64,000 nucleotides of DNA from Bactericera cockerelli (GCA_024516035.1 CM044955.1:46948969-47012968); one strand, 5' to 3'; positions 45,031-56,578 are shown, counted from the first letter of the stretch. Made by a program: numbers and translations. The notes: generated by a model not told the origin, from the sequence alone.

Positions 45031-45200
45031 ATGGCCGGCGCCATTATTGGTAAGTCCGGCCAGCGGATCCGCAAGATCCGGAACGACTCCGGGGCGGGTA
45101 TCACCATTGATGAGCCGCTGCTGGGGTCCAATGACCGGATCATCACCATCACCGGCACCGCGAGCCAGATCCAGATGGCGCAGTACCTGCTCCAGCAGAG
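45031..45200 (+). CDS. hnRNPK: hnRNP K-like gene, KH3 second exon (contig B)
   Basis: A 170-nt exon, acceptor GGTTGGTTTCAG and donor GTAAGC (45201). Reads [20 protein letters not shown], then [20 protein letters not shown] and [16 protein letters not shown], ending mid-codon (AG|). GKSG is the GxxG nucleic-acid-binding loop. The terminal exon seen on contig A at 8326-8350 would lie beyond the second N gap in this orientation and is not present in contig B. Confidence -1.
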
Positions 45201-46335
45201 GTAAGCCGGCTGGGGGACTTGCAAACTTTAACACTTATCATCATAGGGTGTCGTCATCGTGAACGATGGTAGCCAAACAGTGGAGGAATGACTCAGGACT
45301 TCTACCACTGTCTTTACAAGGAGGCTAAAAATTGGATGGGGGACTACAAACAGGGTGTAGATCAGTAGTCTGGCTGGGGGACTATAAACAGTTAGTAGAC
45401 CAGCATTGGCTTGGTTCTGGGGGCCCTTAACACTTAAGGCAATATTATTCAATTCAATGTTTTTATTTATTGTAAATATAAAACAGATGTTATAATTCGG
45501 CTCTTAGTCTTGGCTAGTAATATTAGTTTCTGACTACTAATATAGTAAATTTTCTTTTCAATGTACAGTAACTTTTTTATTTTTTTTATTTACACTTAAT
45601 TAATAGGACATATTATATACAACATAAATAATTACAAATTGAAATATAATATAATAGAAGAAAAAAATAAAGAAAAAATAAATAAATATACTATACTATA
45701 CATAATATATTATGTCCTAACTAAAGGGCGGGGTTATTGCCTTTGACAATCTCTTCCACCCAACCCTGTATTAAGCTGGAATCCCACTGAGTGCAACATT
45801 TTGTTGCGCAACGTTTCAGGCTTCACTTTCACTTTAGTCAGTGGAGGATCAAATGAGATCGAACCCCACTGACTTCGCAACACTTCCCATTTAAAATTCG
45901 GGACAGAACCTTTCGCAACATATTATTAAACAAGTTGGATCAAGTTTTATTTACAAAATAATGACATAGAATATATACATACATAGATATTAAAATTAAG
46001 AAAACAAAACTTGATCAAGGGCGGTGCTAATGCCAACGGCATTCTCTTCCGTTGCACTCATAATGTTGCGGCAGTGGGACTCCGGCTTTAGTGTTCTTGT
46101 ATCCTCATCAATGATGACTAACTCCAGCAACAGACCCGCTCACAGGATGATGAGAAGAATGGAGAAAGCCGTATGCATGACTTTCGGCATGGAAGACTAG
46201 TGATTTTGTTGTTTCCTCTTTTACTTACGAATGAACAATGAATCACTAGGCTCCGTGCTGAGACATGAGAATGACAACTGACCCCCTCGCTGCACATCTG
46301 TACCCCTCGCTCTGCCACTTCTCCTCTCAAGTTAT

Positions 46336-46515
46336 TTTAAATGTTAATGGTTTAAGTTATCATATTAGGTGTTACATCACTTTCGTAATGTCACAACTAC
46401 TCAAACTCGCTTTTACTAAATCAACGCTGAAACTGGGACTTGAACCACCGACCTCCAGGTTACAAGTCCGCCGCCTTATCGATCAAGTTACTGAGGTCGG
46501 GGTTTAAATGTTAAT
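46336..46515 (-). mobile_element. SINE-A insertion, present only on this arm
   Basis: A SINE-A copy (46349-46502, minus strand) lies between direct 13-mers TTTAAATGTTAAT at 46336-46348 and 46503-46515. The contig A arm has one copy of this target (8966-8978) and no SINE. Head, B box GGTGGTTCAAGTCCCAG and tail are all present. Confidence -1.
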
Positions 46516-46580
46516 TGTGTTATACAATACAGTCGAACCTGCGTATAAGAGGACTCAAGGGACCGATTTTTTTTTAACCT

Positions 46581-46745
46581 TATGTCTGGCTGGGGACTAT
46601 AAACGGGGAGGAGACCAGCAGTCTGGCTGGGGGACTATAAACAGGGAGGAGACCAGCAGTCTGGCTGGGGGACTATAAACAGGGAGGAGACCAGCAGTCT
46701 GGCTGGGGGGCTATAAACAGGGAGTAGATCAGCATTGGCTTGGTT
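46581..46745. repeat. 38-bp minisatellite, four units
   Basis: Units of CTGGCTGGGGGACTATAAAC plus AGGGAGGAGACCAGCAGT. The other arm has two units (8850-8905), so repeat number differs between the arms. Confidence -1.
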
Positions 46746-46918
46746 CTGGGCGCCCTTGTCAATTATTAGCCTCCTTGTAAAGACAGTGGTAGAAGTGCTG
46801 AGTCATTCCTCCACTGTCTATCTACCATCGTTCACGATGACGCCACCCTACCATACGATGTCAAGGTTTCTCTTATAAAGAGGTCATTTTCCCTCCTACA
46901 GAGGTAAATTTGTGACCA

Positions 46919-47018
46919 NNNNNNNNNNNNNNNNNNNNNNNNNNNNNNNNNNNNNNNNNNNNNNNNNNNNNNNNNNNNNNNNNNNNNNNNNNNNNNNNNN
47001 NNNNNNNNNNNNNNNNNN
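46919..47018. other. Assembly gap (100 N)
   Basis: Exactly 100 N, separating contig B from contig C. Confidence -1.
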
Positions 47019-47845
47019 GGATAGCCAAATAAAAGTAGGTATAAACTACGAGATTTTCTACAGGTTATAATATTTGAGGTAGGGGAAGGTCTCCCAAAAC
47101 CGGGTACTTAGTTTTCTAGGCCATCTAGCGGAAAAGCCATTATCATCAGCTATGCCAATTAAACTGAAAAACATTCACAAACAATACGTTACTATAAATT
47201 GCCATTTTTTGTTAAATTTATTTTTTTCAAAAAAAGTCAAAGTACCCGGTTCTGTCAACCCGGTCTTTCAGAACCGGGTACTGGGTATGACAGAACCGGG
47301 TACCCCTATATTTCCTATGCAAGACATTGATAAAAAGTTTATTGATGTTTATTGAAACGAACTTTAACATTTATTTATTTTTATTTATGAGCATAAGTAA
47401 TTTCAACATAAAAAATAATTATTTTTCGAATGGCAAACAACAAGAAGGAACAAATTTTGAACCTAAATTTTAGAAAAATAAAATAGGAAACACACTTCTA
47501 GGTATTCATAAAGGTAAAACTTACAACTATCTTTCTTGACATTGTAAAAAATAACTAGAATAGGAATTGTACCAAAATATTAGGAAAATTGTTTAAAAAC
47601 AACAATAGGTAGGTAATAACTAATAAATAATAGTGATTGCACACACTTAAAGAATATTGATCATCTTGAGAAACCTTCCCTGAAAAATCGCCAGAGACAT
47701 ATCAAAGACAACTTGAAAAAATGTAAGCACATAAAAAAACACAACACTAAGGAAAAAAAATTGAAATCGGAGCAAAAATATATTTTTTTTTTTTTTACAA
47801 AAACGAATTATTTGTTATTAGGTTCATATTAGAAATCCAAATTGT

Positions 47846-48004
47846 TAGGTATATGTAATGTTATATAAAACTAGGATTCTTTTAATTTAAATTTTCACTC
47901 ACCGACTTAAGTCGTGATCAAGCCTACGAGTTAGACGAAACTTAAGTCGGTGAGTGAAAATTTAAATTAAAAGAATCCTAGTTCTATATAACATTACATA
48001 TACC
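47846..48004. repeat. Hairpin with arms of about 65 bp
   Basis: About 47846-47911 and 47940-48004 are inverted copies (GACTTAAGT and ACTTAAGTCGGTGAGTGAAA at the stem top) around a 28-nt loop. Weaker pairing continues outward through a TTTCTAATATTAGAAAT-like word that also occurs at 61110-61125. Confidence -1.
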
Positions 48005-48239
48005 TACAAAAACGAACACAATTTCTAATATTAGAAATTTCTCGGAAGTAATAGGCTGGTCAAATCGGGTACCTGAAAATCTGAACCCGGTTTTATCAAC
48101 CCCAAAGTACCCGGTATGAACAGACTCATGACTTTCTGTAAAAAATATTGAATAACCAAGACATGCAAAACGATATGAAAAAGATTTAATTATGATATGA
48201 AATAACACTTTTTAAGTAACAGCTTTACACACTTACCAT

Positions 48240-50150
48240 AGCGTGTAGATTAATAAGTGTGGAAACGAGCCCCAGTTTCGTGGACACGCCACATAGCACG
48301 ACACCATCGCCGCAGACGGAATATTTCTCGCGGGCTGTCTCGATAGCTTCATAACGTGTTATTAACTCGTACCAATGAGATGATACGATGGCTCTGTGGT
48401 TAAGACGACACTCTCCAAATCTCGGAGTTGGCGATGCAGATGTGACATGTGCAGAATTTTTATATTACGTTGGACTTATTGTTTGAATAATGGGACATGA
48501 TAGTCCTAATCGAGCACTATAATCACGACAGTATTACTGTTTTTTTTTTTTAAGATGGGAATATCGTTTCCCTTATTTAGGTAAATTAGAAAGTTCAAAA
48601 CTCTGTTAACCTGAAGTATAAATGGTTTATAAAGGAAATTTCAAAAACTTCTGTGTAATATTCCTCAATGAGAAATAAGCCACACAACATATAGGTAACT
48701 AATTAATTAATAGGCATCAGGTAAGTAGGTAACTGTTACCTACTCAATTATTTTATCTGAATGGTAACAAACGGTAGGGTTCAAATCCCGATTGACACGT
48801 ACATTTTTCCTCAATAAAAAATGCACAATTTAAACATGTTGTACATACCTACATATACCCAATACTTCCTATTACAAAATACTAACAATATGATTTACGA
48901 GCGATACCAAGTAATAGTTTTCCTTTGTGTCTCATTAAAGTAATTAATTTATTATTTTATTAGGGTGTCTCGAGACAACATCCAACTTATAAAGAAGTTG
49001 CTAAAGAGATTACTGCACTTCTTGATATCTATTATTCTATGGGAAGAATTAGTTGTAATCGTGGCTGAGTGAGTAGCATACTAGGCTTGCATACACAGTG
49101 ACCTGCATTCGATACCCAGTGAGACAATAATTTTTCTCTCTATAATTGAATGCCTGGGGTCCACTCATATACCTTGTGAGATAAAAATAAATAGATGCTT
49201 TGATGTGAGTACTGTGAGCAGACACCATTGGTGGAATTATGGTCAAATCAAGCTATTGTATATTAAAAGATAACTTGTGCAAGTTCTTTAGTTCCATGCT
49301 ACCCACTGAAATAGTGATATAATAACACAAAGAAACTTATTTACTATTCTACTAATAATTATGTACTGTAGTGGAGGTAATTGCACTCTTATTGCTCTGG
49401 GGCCCACACAGCCCATATGAACCAAAGTAAATTTAATAATGATACTAACTATAATGTGTCTAAACCTTCCTGCAAACTTTATCAAATAGAAAAGATATAA
49501 TTAATATTATCATGTTTATACACAAATGTAACATACTTATATTTTCATTATTTTGTTGATCAACATAAAATAAGTAAAGTATAAGAAATTAGATACCAAT
49601 ATACATTCTCTAGCACAGTTCAGGGAACACACGCAATTTTTTTGTTTTGTATAAAATAAATTAGATTAAGGATTTACACTCAATACAGGAAAAATTATTA
49701 CAACTTATGGAAACAAAAATGTAAACTTGCAAAACAAAATATTTTAGAAAAAAAGTTTATAACATCCTTAATGTATTGTTTCTTAAGGCCAAAGTTAATA
49801 TTTAAAAAAATTGAAATACCTCTTGGACACTAAGTCTACAGATTTGCGTATTACTTAGCATAGGATAACCAATGCTGAAGTCATCAATGTCTATTAATTT
49901 CACCCTAAATATTTACATTTTTTCCCTTGCTTCTTAAGTCTACAGACTTAGAAAGAACAAAAATCATTACTTAATTTTCATGACACTTTTCTTGAAAAAA
50001 GAAAGCCAGCTTTGATGAGAGTTAGATCTTTTCAACCCAGTGGTTTCTCGTACAGAAAACACCCAGGTTGGAAGGAAAGAAAACTGATGTGCCACCAATC
50101 CTTTTGTATTATGAGTGTGTTTTATTAGAGTTTAATGTCATATTTCAACT
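48240..50150. other. AT-rich DNA with SINE fragments
   Basis: tRNA-like heads at 48385-48445 (GATGGCTCTGTGGTTAAGAC) and 49058-49128 (GTGGCTGAGTGAGTAGCAT, CATTCGATACCCAG), and a SINE-C tail fragment at 48470-48530. No gene seen. Confidence -1.
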
Positions 50151-50154
50151 TTAT

Positions 50155-50775
50155 GGTCAGTTATGACAGAGGTTCGACCTTCCACTCGCAGGAAACTAAC
50201 AAACCGGTTACCCACATTAACCTCACCCAGCCTGGGTTGCACCGAGAATAGCCAGCATCCAAGTCCTAATCTCGCTGGACGTTGCTTAACTTTGGTGGTC
50301 TTAAGAGAACCGGTGTATTCAACGAGCCATCAATAGGTTTCAACTTGACGTTCTCCACTTTACTCGATCATGGGCATTGGGCATCCTCCTTCATTTGTTC
50401 AAATGTTCTTCCATTCAGCATGTTTGTCAGCATTCCAAACCTTCTTCTTCCTCTTGATCTTCTTCCTTCCAGATTTCCTTCCATGATGATTCTCTGCAGA
50501 AAATCTCTCCTCAGTATGAGACCCAGCCAGCTTCTTTTTCTGTTCATGGTTCTCAATATTTCTCTTTTCTCTCCAACTCTTCTAAATACTTCTTCATTTC
50601 TGGCTTTATCTGACCACTTGATTCCTTCTAGTCTTCTCCACACCCACATCTCGCAGCTCTCCAGATATTTTTCCTCCTTCTTTCTCATCGTCCACGTCTC
50701 TGCTCCATACAGCACCACACGTAACACTTTGCAAATCTCTTCCTCGGTATCCTTTTTGCGATTAAGCTTAACAGT
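50155..50775 (-). pseudogene. LINE endonuclease/reverse-transcriptase C-terminal fragment with 3' UTR
   Basis: A minus-strand frame (50368 to about 50775) reads KDTEEEICKVLRVVLYGAET, then WTMRKKEEKYLESCEMWVWR and RLEGIKWSDKARNEEVFRRV. VLYG.ETWT.RK...L...EMW.WRR...I.W.D...NEEV is the conserved end of non-LTR retrotransposon polyproteins. The frame then ends, and 50155-50310 carries the 3' sequence shared with 4140-4300, 24955-25080 and 62815-62915. 5' truncated, so not autonomous. Confidence -1.
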
Positions 50776-51423
50776 TACATAATAATATCAAACAGTTAAA
50801 AAGGTACTGACAACTAATTTAGAAAAGATTTTTATCATAAAACCAAGCTCAAAATGCTCAAATCACAATTACTTATTGTTATTTCAGCAAAAATGCCGAA
50901 ACTATCTCGATCTTGAAAAAAATTGAACTTTTTATGTTTATGTTTACATTTGTACCGGGAAGAAATTTTGTGAGGGGCGAGGAGAGGATCCGTCTCCGGC
51001 GATACAAGCGCTGTCTAGTGCTGAGGACGCGAAGATGTAGGCCGGCGGGGGGTGGTTTCCACACTTCTTAATCTACACGTTATGCACTTACCATGAATTT
51101 TCAGCACAAATAGCCGTTAAAAGTCACTCGATAACTGTGGGCTAAAAAATAAGGAAATAACACGACCAAAACTAGAACCTCAAATCAGAGTGAAATGACT
51201 CGAAATGAAATTGGTTTTTTTACAAAAGTTAGGCTCTGCTAAGAAGAGATTTAAATTTCTGTAATCATTTCATAGATGGCATTAGCGGTTTCGTCGGAAA
51301 CAGTGGTACCCGGTATTAGCAGACTACCCGGTTTTAGCAAACCTTCCCCTAAATGTATGAGTGTTAACGGAGCCCACATGTTAGAGTTGAGTTACACATG
51401 TGTGCACGGGAACTTCATGTTAG

Positions 51424-51968
51424 ATCTGATCCACCAAAAATACACTTCGTGTGCAAAAGACACCAAGAAAATTAGAATCCTTCAAAAACAATTACCTCAA
51501 AAAGAAGTGCCTGAAAAGGAACTGATATCAAATGAATGCCAAGTTCTCCTAAACTGAAAATCATTTGCCCATGGCAGAAAGGAGTCTCAAGCACAGAAAT
51601 CAAACTGAGGATTGGACATGACATTTCCCATTATTCTGCTATTTACCAACGCTAAAAGTTAACATTAAAAAACTTGGCAAGTTTCAAAAATTAGAAAAAT
51701 GCTTTGAACTTGCCAAGATTTTTAATGTTAACTTTTAGCGTTGGTAAATAGCAGAATAATGGGAAATGTCATGTCCAATCCTCAGTTTGATTTCTGTGCT
51801 TGAGACTCCTTTCTGCCATGGGCAAATGATTTTCAGTTTAGGAGAACTTGGCATTCATTTGATATCAGTTCCTTTTCAGGCACTTCTTTTTGAGGTAATT
51901 GTTTTTGAAGGATTCTAATTTTCTTGGTGTCTTTTGCACACGAAGTGTATTTTTGGTGGATATCAGAT
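51424..51968. repeat. Near-perfect inverted repeat, arms of about 260 bp, short loop
   Basis: 51424-51683 and 51707-51968 are reverse complements with almost no mismatch, separated by a 23-nt loop. Both arms encode the fragment HQKYTSCAKDTKKIRILQKQ and further Lys/Glu-rich sequence ending NECQVLLN, once on each strand. The right copy extends 5' with ECCKKCNQQKISD. Confidence -1.
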
Positions 51969-52061
51969 ATTTTTTGTTGGTTACATTTTTTGCAACATTC
52001 TAAATCAACTGACATTTCTCCATCGTATGTGAGTAAAGTTCGTTCTTTCTGCCGCACCCTG
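51833..52061 (-). pseudogene. Unrecognised Lys-rich coding remnant at a transposon-like end
   Basis: A minus-strand 74-codon frame (51833-52057): MRQKERTLLTYDGEMSVDLE, CCKKCNQQKISD and the shared HQKYTSCAKD block. The stretch starts against a CACCCTGTA terminus (52055-52063) of the type seen at mariner-like ends. The composition suggests a coiled-coil fragment of a transposon protein, but I do not recognise the family. Confidence -1.
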
Positions 52062-52100
52062 TATAACCAATTACCTTTGGATTTACCGATGTACCTATCA

Positions 52101-53772
52101 CAGGGAAACTATGAGGGTAGGTTCAACCCACCGTGAACTATCATATGAGCGAAACTTGCAGTGGGGCATTTTGCTTCGTTAAAGAGTTATGGCCAAATCC
52201 CTGTTTTTCCCACAGGTCTAGAGGTCACTTGGATCGATGCACGTTTTCAAAGAAATGATAGCGAGTAAGTAATTTTTTACTTCATGTATGGATATCATGC
52301 ATATTTCCCTTCGAATGCAGTTGGTTGCATGAAAAAATATTGAAAGACCAGAGAGATATTTAATCATAAGTTCAATACTTTTCAAAAATTTGATTTTTTC
52401 CGTTTTTTTTTCCCTTTCGTGAATTTAAAGTACTTCTACAATTGCAATTCTGCGTATCACTAGTTAAAAAAATACCCTCTGTTATTTTGTTTCAATAAAT
52501 TCCAAGTTCTTCCAAGACGCCTGAAGGAACGGATGAGATACGACCTATTAAACGACACCAGAAGGAGAGAAACACATCTTTCAAATTTTGAATCTGGAAG
52601 CTATTGCATTTTGAAGAACACTAGATGCCTGAAGCGGTCTGTGTGACCATTTTTGTGCCAACTGCAAGTTATAAATGAAAATTTTCTGAGTACAAATAGT
52701 TCTATATTCCATCTATATCAATCAAATCTAATAATTAAAATAACAAGACGATCAATTTGTTCGGTGGAAGAGAAAGCCACAAGCTTTAACCTCGCCCTTG
52801 GTTCGCTACATATTCTTTTGGGTTCTTTTCATTTCATGTCCTGTTTTGCAGAATGTACCTATCATGTTTGTAGTTCATCAATAAAGTATTAATAAAAATA
52901 AAAGTAACCTGAAGGTTGGATGTTCGAGTTTTACCCAGGGTTAATTTTCGGCACTTCTTTGTTATGTTTTTGATATCATGATTGTGATAAACACAGTAAT
53001 GATATTTTTAATTTTCATTCTAAAAATAAAATCACAATTTTTGTTGTTAGCGCAGAGTCTTTCTCCATGTGTATTCTTTGTCCATAATTACACCTCTGGT
53101 TGCTTCTTTCGTTGCAGTCTCTCATTTTTCCTCACGATAACCCTGTGACCCCGAAATCCCATTCACATAAAAGTTCACGCCAACCGACCACTGTGAATGA
53201 TCAATTTCCTTCTGTTAAACATCCCAGAGCAGTGTATTGAAATTACGCGCCAATTCTGTTAAAATTTAGCCAACTTTGAATTTTCCATCATGATTCAGAA
53301 GTGTTTTTTGAGCTTCGTGTGTCTTGTGTTCCATGATCTTTAAAGTGATATAAATGAGCTTTCTTTTTTCTAAAAGTCAACATAATAGGGTATTTTTTTA
53401 ACTAGTGATACGCAGAATTGCAATTGTAGAAGTACTTTAAATTCACGAAAGGGAAAAATCAAATTTTAGAAAAGTATTGTACTTATGATTAAATATCTCT
53501 CTGGTCTTAATATATTTTTACATGCAACCAACTGCACTCGAAGGGAAATATGCATGATTATCCATACATGAAGTAAAAAAATTACTTACTGGCTATCATA
53601 TCTTTGAAAACGTGCATCGATCCAAGTGACCTCTAGACCTGTGAGAAAAACAGGGATTTGGCCATAACTCTTTAACGAAACAAAATGGCCCACTGCAAGT
53701 TTCGCTCATATGATAGTTCACGGTGGGTTGAACCTACCCTCAAAATATTTGCATCTGTATACGGGACACCCT
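52101..53772. mobile_element. Fold-back DNA element, TIRs of about 360 bp
   Basis: 52111-52470 is inverted at 53398-53745 (words GAGGGTAGGTTCAACCCACC and GTGAACTATCATATGAGCGA). The right end finishes ACACCCTG followed by TA (53773-53774), as in mariner/Tc1 elements; the left end is damaged (CAGGGAAACT). The core (52470-53398) contains a LINE-type 3' end (52755-52905) and no transposase. Confidence -1.
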
Positions 53773-53774
53773 GT

Positions 53775-54495
53775 ATACGTAATCACCGGGTACCTGACTC
53801 ACTTTGTGAGAAGCACTTAGGAACAGTCTCCCAAAATAAAACCAATGGTATTTTTATTTGTTCGGTGCTAAATTGTTGTCAACCAGTTAAAAATTCTTCG
53901 GAATTTATACATTCGCAACCCTTAATTTGACATTAAATTACGGGGTGATATTAACGCGAGCTCTCTAATTGGGTAGGTACTATGAATTATGGAATAAAAA
54001 CATATTAAAGCTGATTAAAATTAATAAGGTTCCCCTTGTTATCTAAATGTACATATATTATACAATATTTTAACTAAATGGGTCACAGATAAACTGTAGA
54101 ATTTTTGACTTTCAGAGAAAATTAATTATTGATCAATTAGGAATTTCCGAACAACAGAGTGCAATTTTGTTGTAAACCCTTCAACTAGTATACAATGAAA
54201 TTAGTTTACAGAAACTAAATTTTCAAGAACTTTATTTATTCCAATGAAACATATAGGTAAAACTTGATGGCAAATCTTCTTGGGAAGTAATGAAACTTTC
54301 ATTTGGATGTCGATTGTTCTACAAATGATTTTTTTTTTTTTTTAAGATGAAACACTCATCCATCTTAGCCGTTTTTATTTCGTAGCCATGAAACAGGAAC
54401 TACTGTAGACGCTTGTGGTCTGTGTTGTAGCCTGCCCATCCCGTAGTATGCCTCCCCTCTGATGGGCGAGAAGTGACCCAATACTTCCCAATTAC
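53775..54495. other. Intergenic DNA, nothing recognised
   Basis: AT-rich, no domain-bearing frame, no clear repeat boundary. Confidence -1.
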
Positions 54496-54499
54496 GTGC

Positions 54500-54625
54500 T
54501 GGGTCAACACGAGCACATCGGAAGGTATCCCTTACAAAAAAAAAATTGTAAGCTCGGGGGATCGAACCCGGGACCTACCGCATGGCAAGCGAGTGCTTAA
54601 CCACTGAGCTAATCGCGCGCTCGTT
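54500..54625 (-). mobile_element. SINE family D copy
   Basis: Minus strand: GCGCGCGATTAGCTCAGTGG (A box), GTCCCGGGTTCGATCCCCCG (B box), ending TACCTTCCGATGTGCTCGTG and TTGACCCAG. A near-complete tRNA-like head attached to the family body. Confidence -1.
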
Positions 54626-54629
54626 TGTT

Positions 54630-56400
54630 TAATTCGTTTAATTTTATTGTTTCAATAATTCTATCTGCTCTACCCTGTAGAACAATAACGCACACGCGAA
54701 GGAGTCGGTACTCGGTGGGACAAGAAGGGTATCCCTTGTTGACTATTTGAATGGAATGTTAAGTCCTTTTCTTCTAGAAACTCTGCTTTTCTATGAATAC
54801 GTACTGGTAATGTAAAAAATTGTCAGGTACCTCGCATCCTGTTATTTCTTTCTATTCCTATTAAACAATACCTGGTCATTTTTTAAGGTCCTATAGAGAG
54901 CTAAATGCGAACGAAGAGAAACGAACCTTAAACTCAAGCGGCACTTGTCCGTTTTTATGTAAGTATGTATGTATGATTGTAACGCGATAAAAGTTGTAAT
55001 CGTAGTCCAATCGAGCTGAAACTTTCAGGATTGTTCAAATAATACTTGGACTTTGCTGCATAGTTTTTGGCCATCATGTTAAGTAACTTCGAGCTAGGCT
55101 AAAATTTGGATCGAAATGTCTTATCACGATAAAAGCTGCAAATTTCGTTCAACCGAACTGAAAATTTCAGGGTTTAGTTCTTTCATCCGTGCTTCGCAAT
55201 GGTTATTAAATCATTACTTGGATTTTCCTGTATAGTTTTTGACCACATCATGTTAAGTAACGTCGACTTACATACTTGGCTATCAATGTACAAATTTGAA
55301 ATTTCCGTATGGAGGCTCGGTTGATGTGACAGAACTCACATCAACCGAGTCTCGGCTTGCAAGCCTCATTGCTACAATAAGCTAAACTTTTACAAGTAAA
55401 TTTGAATTTAATATTACAATACTAAAGAACCTAAAAAAGATCGAAGGAAGCCAACACCTTCATTCCATTTCATTTACGAGTGATATATTTCGTTACTCTG
55501 AGGTCCGATCCGAAACTCTCAAAACTTCTCAATATATTGTGCGCTACCAGTGACGTTAGGAGCTTATATCTCAAAAACCGTACATTTTTTGAAGATGGCT
55601 ATTCTGACGAGGAATCATCTGCAAAGACTCAGGAGTATGTCTTTAAAGTTTCAGCTTGATACAATAAATCCTTAATAGCGATTCATGTGATTACGTGAAG
55701 AGAGGTCGGTGAACTTCAAAAATCAACAAAAAGTGTTATAACTCATAAATAGTTAAAAATATATAAAAAATGTATAGAATAAAATAAGCTCAAAATGTAT
55801 CAAAGAGCCTAAATACAAAGTTTCAGCTTTCTATCTTTAGCGGTATCCGAGATAAAGGCGATACCGCCAAAGCGCCGCCGAGTGACCGCGGAAGTTTTTT
55901 TTTGAAAACCTCGAGCTGCAAACATTATGAACTCATAACCAAAATTTCATAATTTTAACTTGAACCATATGCCCGTGGTAAGACGAATGCGGAAAAAAAA
56001 AAAAAAATAAAGTATGAATCTTTTACTAATTTTGGGGGTGCTCGTAAAAGCGGTTAGGGGTGTCAGAAAAAGGTCAAATAAAAAGTAGTCATCTTCTATT
56101 CGACGAGGAAAACAGGAATATAAAGAAAAAATATTAAAAAGTTTTGTCCAAGAAGGTCAAAATTACAAAGGAAAATACATACGAACTATGTTTAGCGTAA
56201 GTATAGCACGCTCGTTTTGTTTTTCTTGGCGTTGCAAAACTAGCGTTTTGCTTGATTTACCTGCTTGCATCAAGACGTACTTCATTGAATCAAGCAATTC
56301 TCAAATGAGCAGGGACGTATGAATTAAGCATGAATTTTAGATTAACAAAAGATTAGTTAATACTAATTAGTATCGTTTATGAGTGAAAATCTTACTCATA
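54630..56400. other. Intergenic DNA with one short hairpin
   Basis: 55328-55361 forms CTCGGTTGATGTGA, 6-nt loop, exact complement. The remainder has AT-rich sequence and weak direct repeats (GAACTGAAAATTTCAGG-type words near 55015 and 55160), with no gene seen. Confidence -1.
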
Positions 56401-56407
56401 AACATGT

Positions 56408-56578
56408 TTTTTATTGTGCCCCGGAAATCGCCTTCGCATTACTTCAGGGCACTTTACCTTTACATCCATGCCATTCCGGAAACGAAAAACTCAAGAATTT
56501 TCCGCTCCGGCCGGGATTCGAAACCACAACCTCCGGGTCAGCAACCAATGCTCTTAACCACTGAGCCACGGAAGTTGG
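56408..56578 (-). mobile_element. tRNA-derived SINE (family E)
   Basis: Minus-strand head TTCCGTGGCTCAGTGGTTAA (A box), GGTTGTGGTTTCGAATCCCG (B box), and a body with CAGGGCACTTT / GTGCCCCGGAA words near the far end. The body is shared with 14622-14690 and 41515-41580. Confidence -1.

Larger units (their letters stand above)
45246..46857. mobile_element. Candidate TIR element in the last intron (arm copy)
   Basis: Inverted ends GGGTGTCGTCATCGTGAACG and TTCACGATGACGCCACCC. Same structure as 8716-10096 but longer, because of the SINE at 46349-46502 and extra minisatellite units. Confidence -1.
31052..46918. repeat. Right arm of the 15-kb inverted duplication
   Basis: Reverse complement of about 8647-23636 with small allelic differences. 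Its outer end is the last base before the second N gap. Confidence -1.
47082..51349. mobile_element. Candidate 4.3-kb TIR element with ACCCGGT motifs
   Basis: GGGGAAGGT..CCCAAAACCGGGTA at 47082-47107 is inverted at about 51324-51349 (TACCCGGTTTTAGCAAACCT, then TCCCC). TA lies outside each end. AACCGGGTA/TACCCGGTT words cluster near both ends (47102-47310, 48065-48115, 51306-51335). No transposase was recognised, and a LINE fragment lies inside. It may be a nested composite. Confidence -1.

Noticed and set aside
8647..46918. A genuine giant palindrome or head-to-head duplicated hnRNP K gene
   Set aside because: Both copies end at N gaps, each gene copy lacks the opposite terminal exon, and the differences look allelic (TE presence/absence, VNTR length, silent changes). 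Kept only as the less likely alternative.
50282..50782. A 166-codon plus-strand frame rich in Ser, Leu and Phe
   Set aside because: Antisense of the LINE reverse-transcriptase tail, whose minus-strand protein is recognisable.
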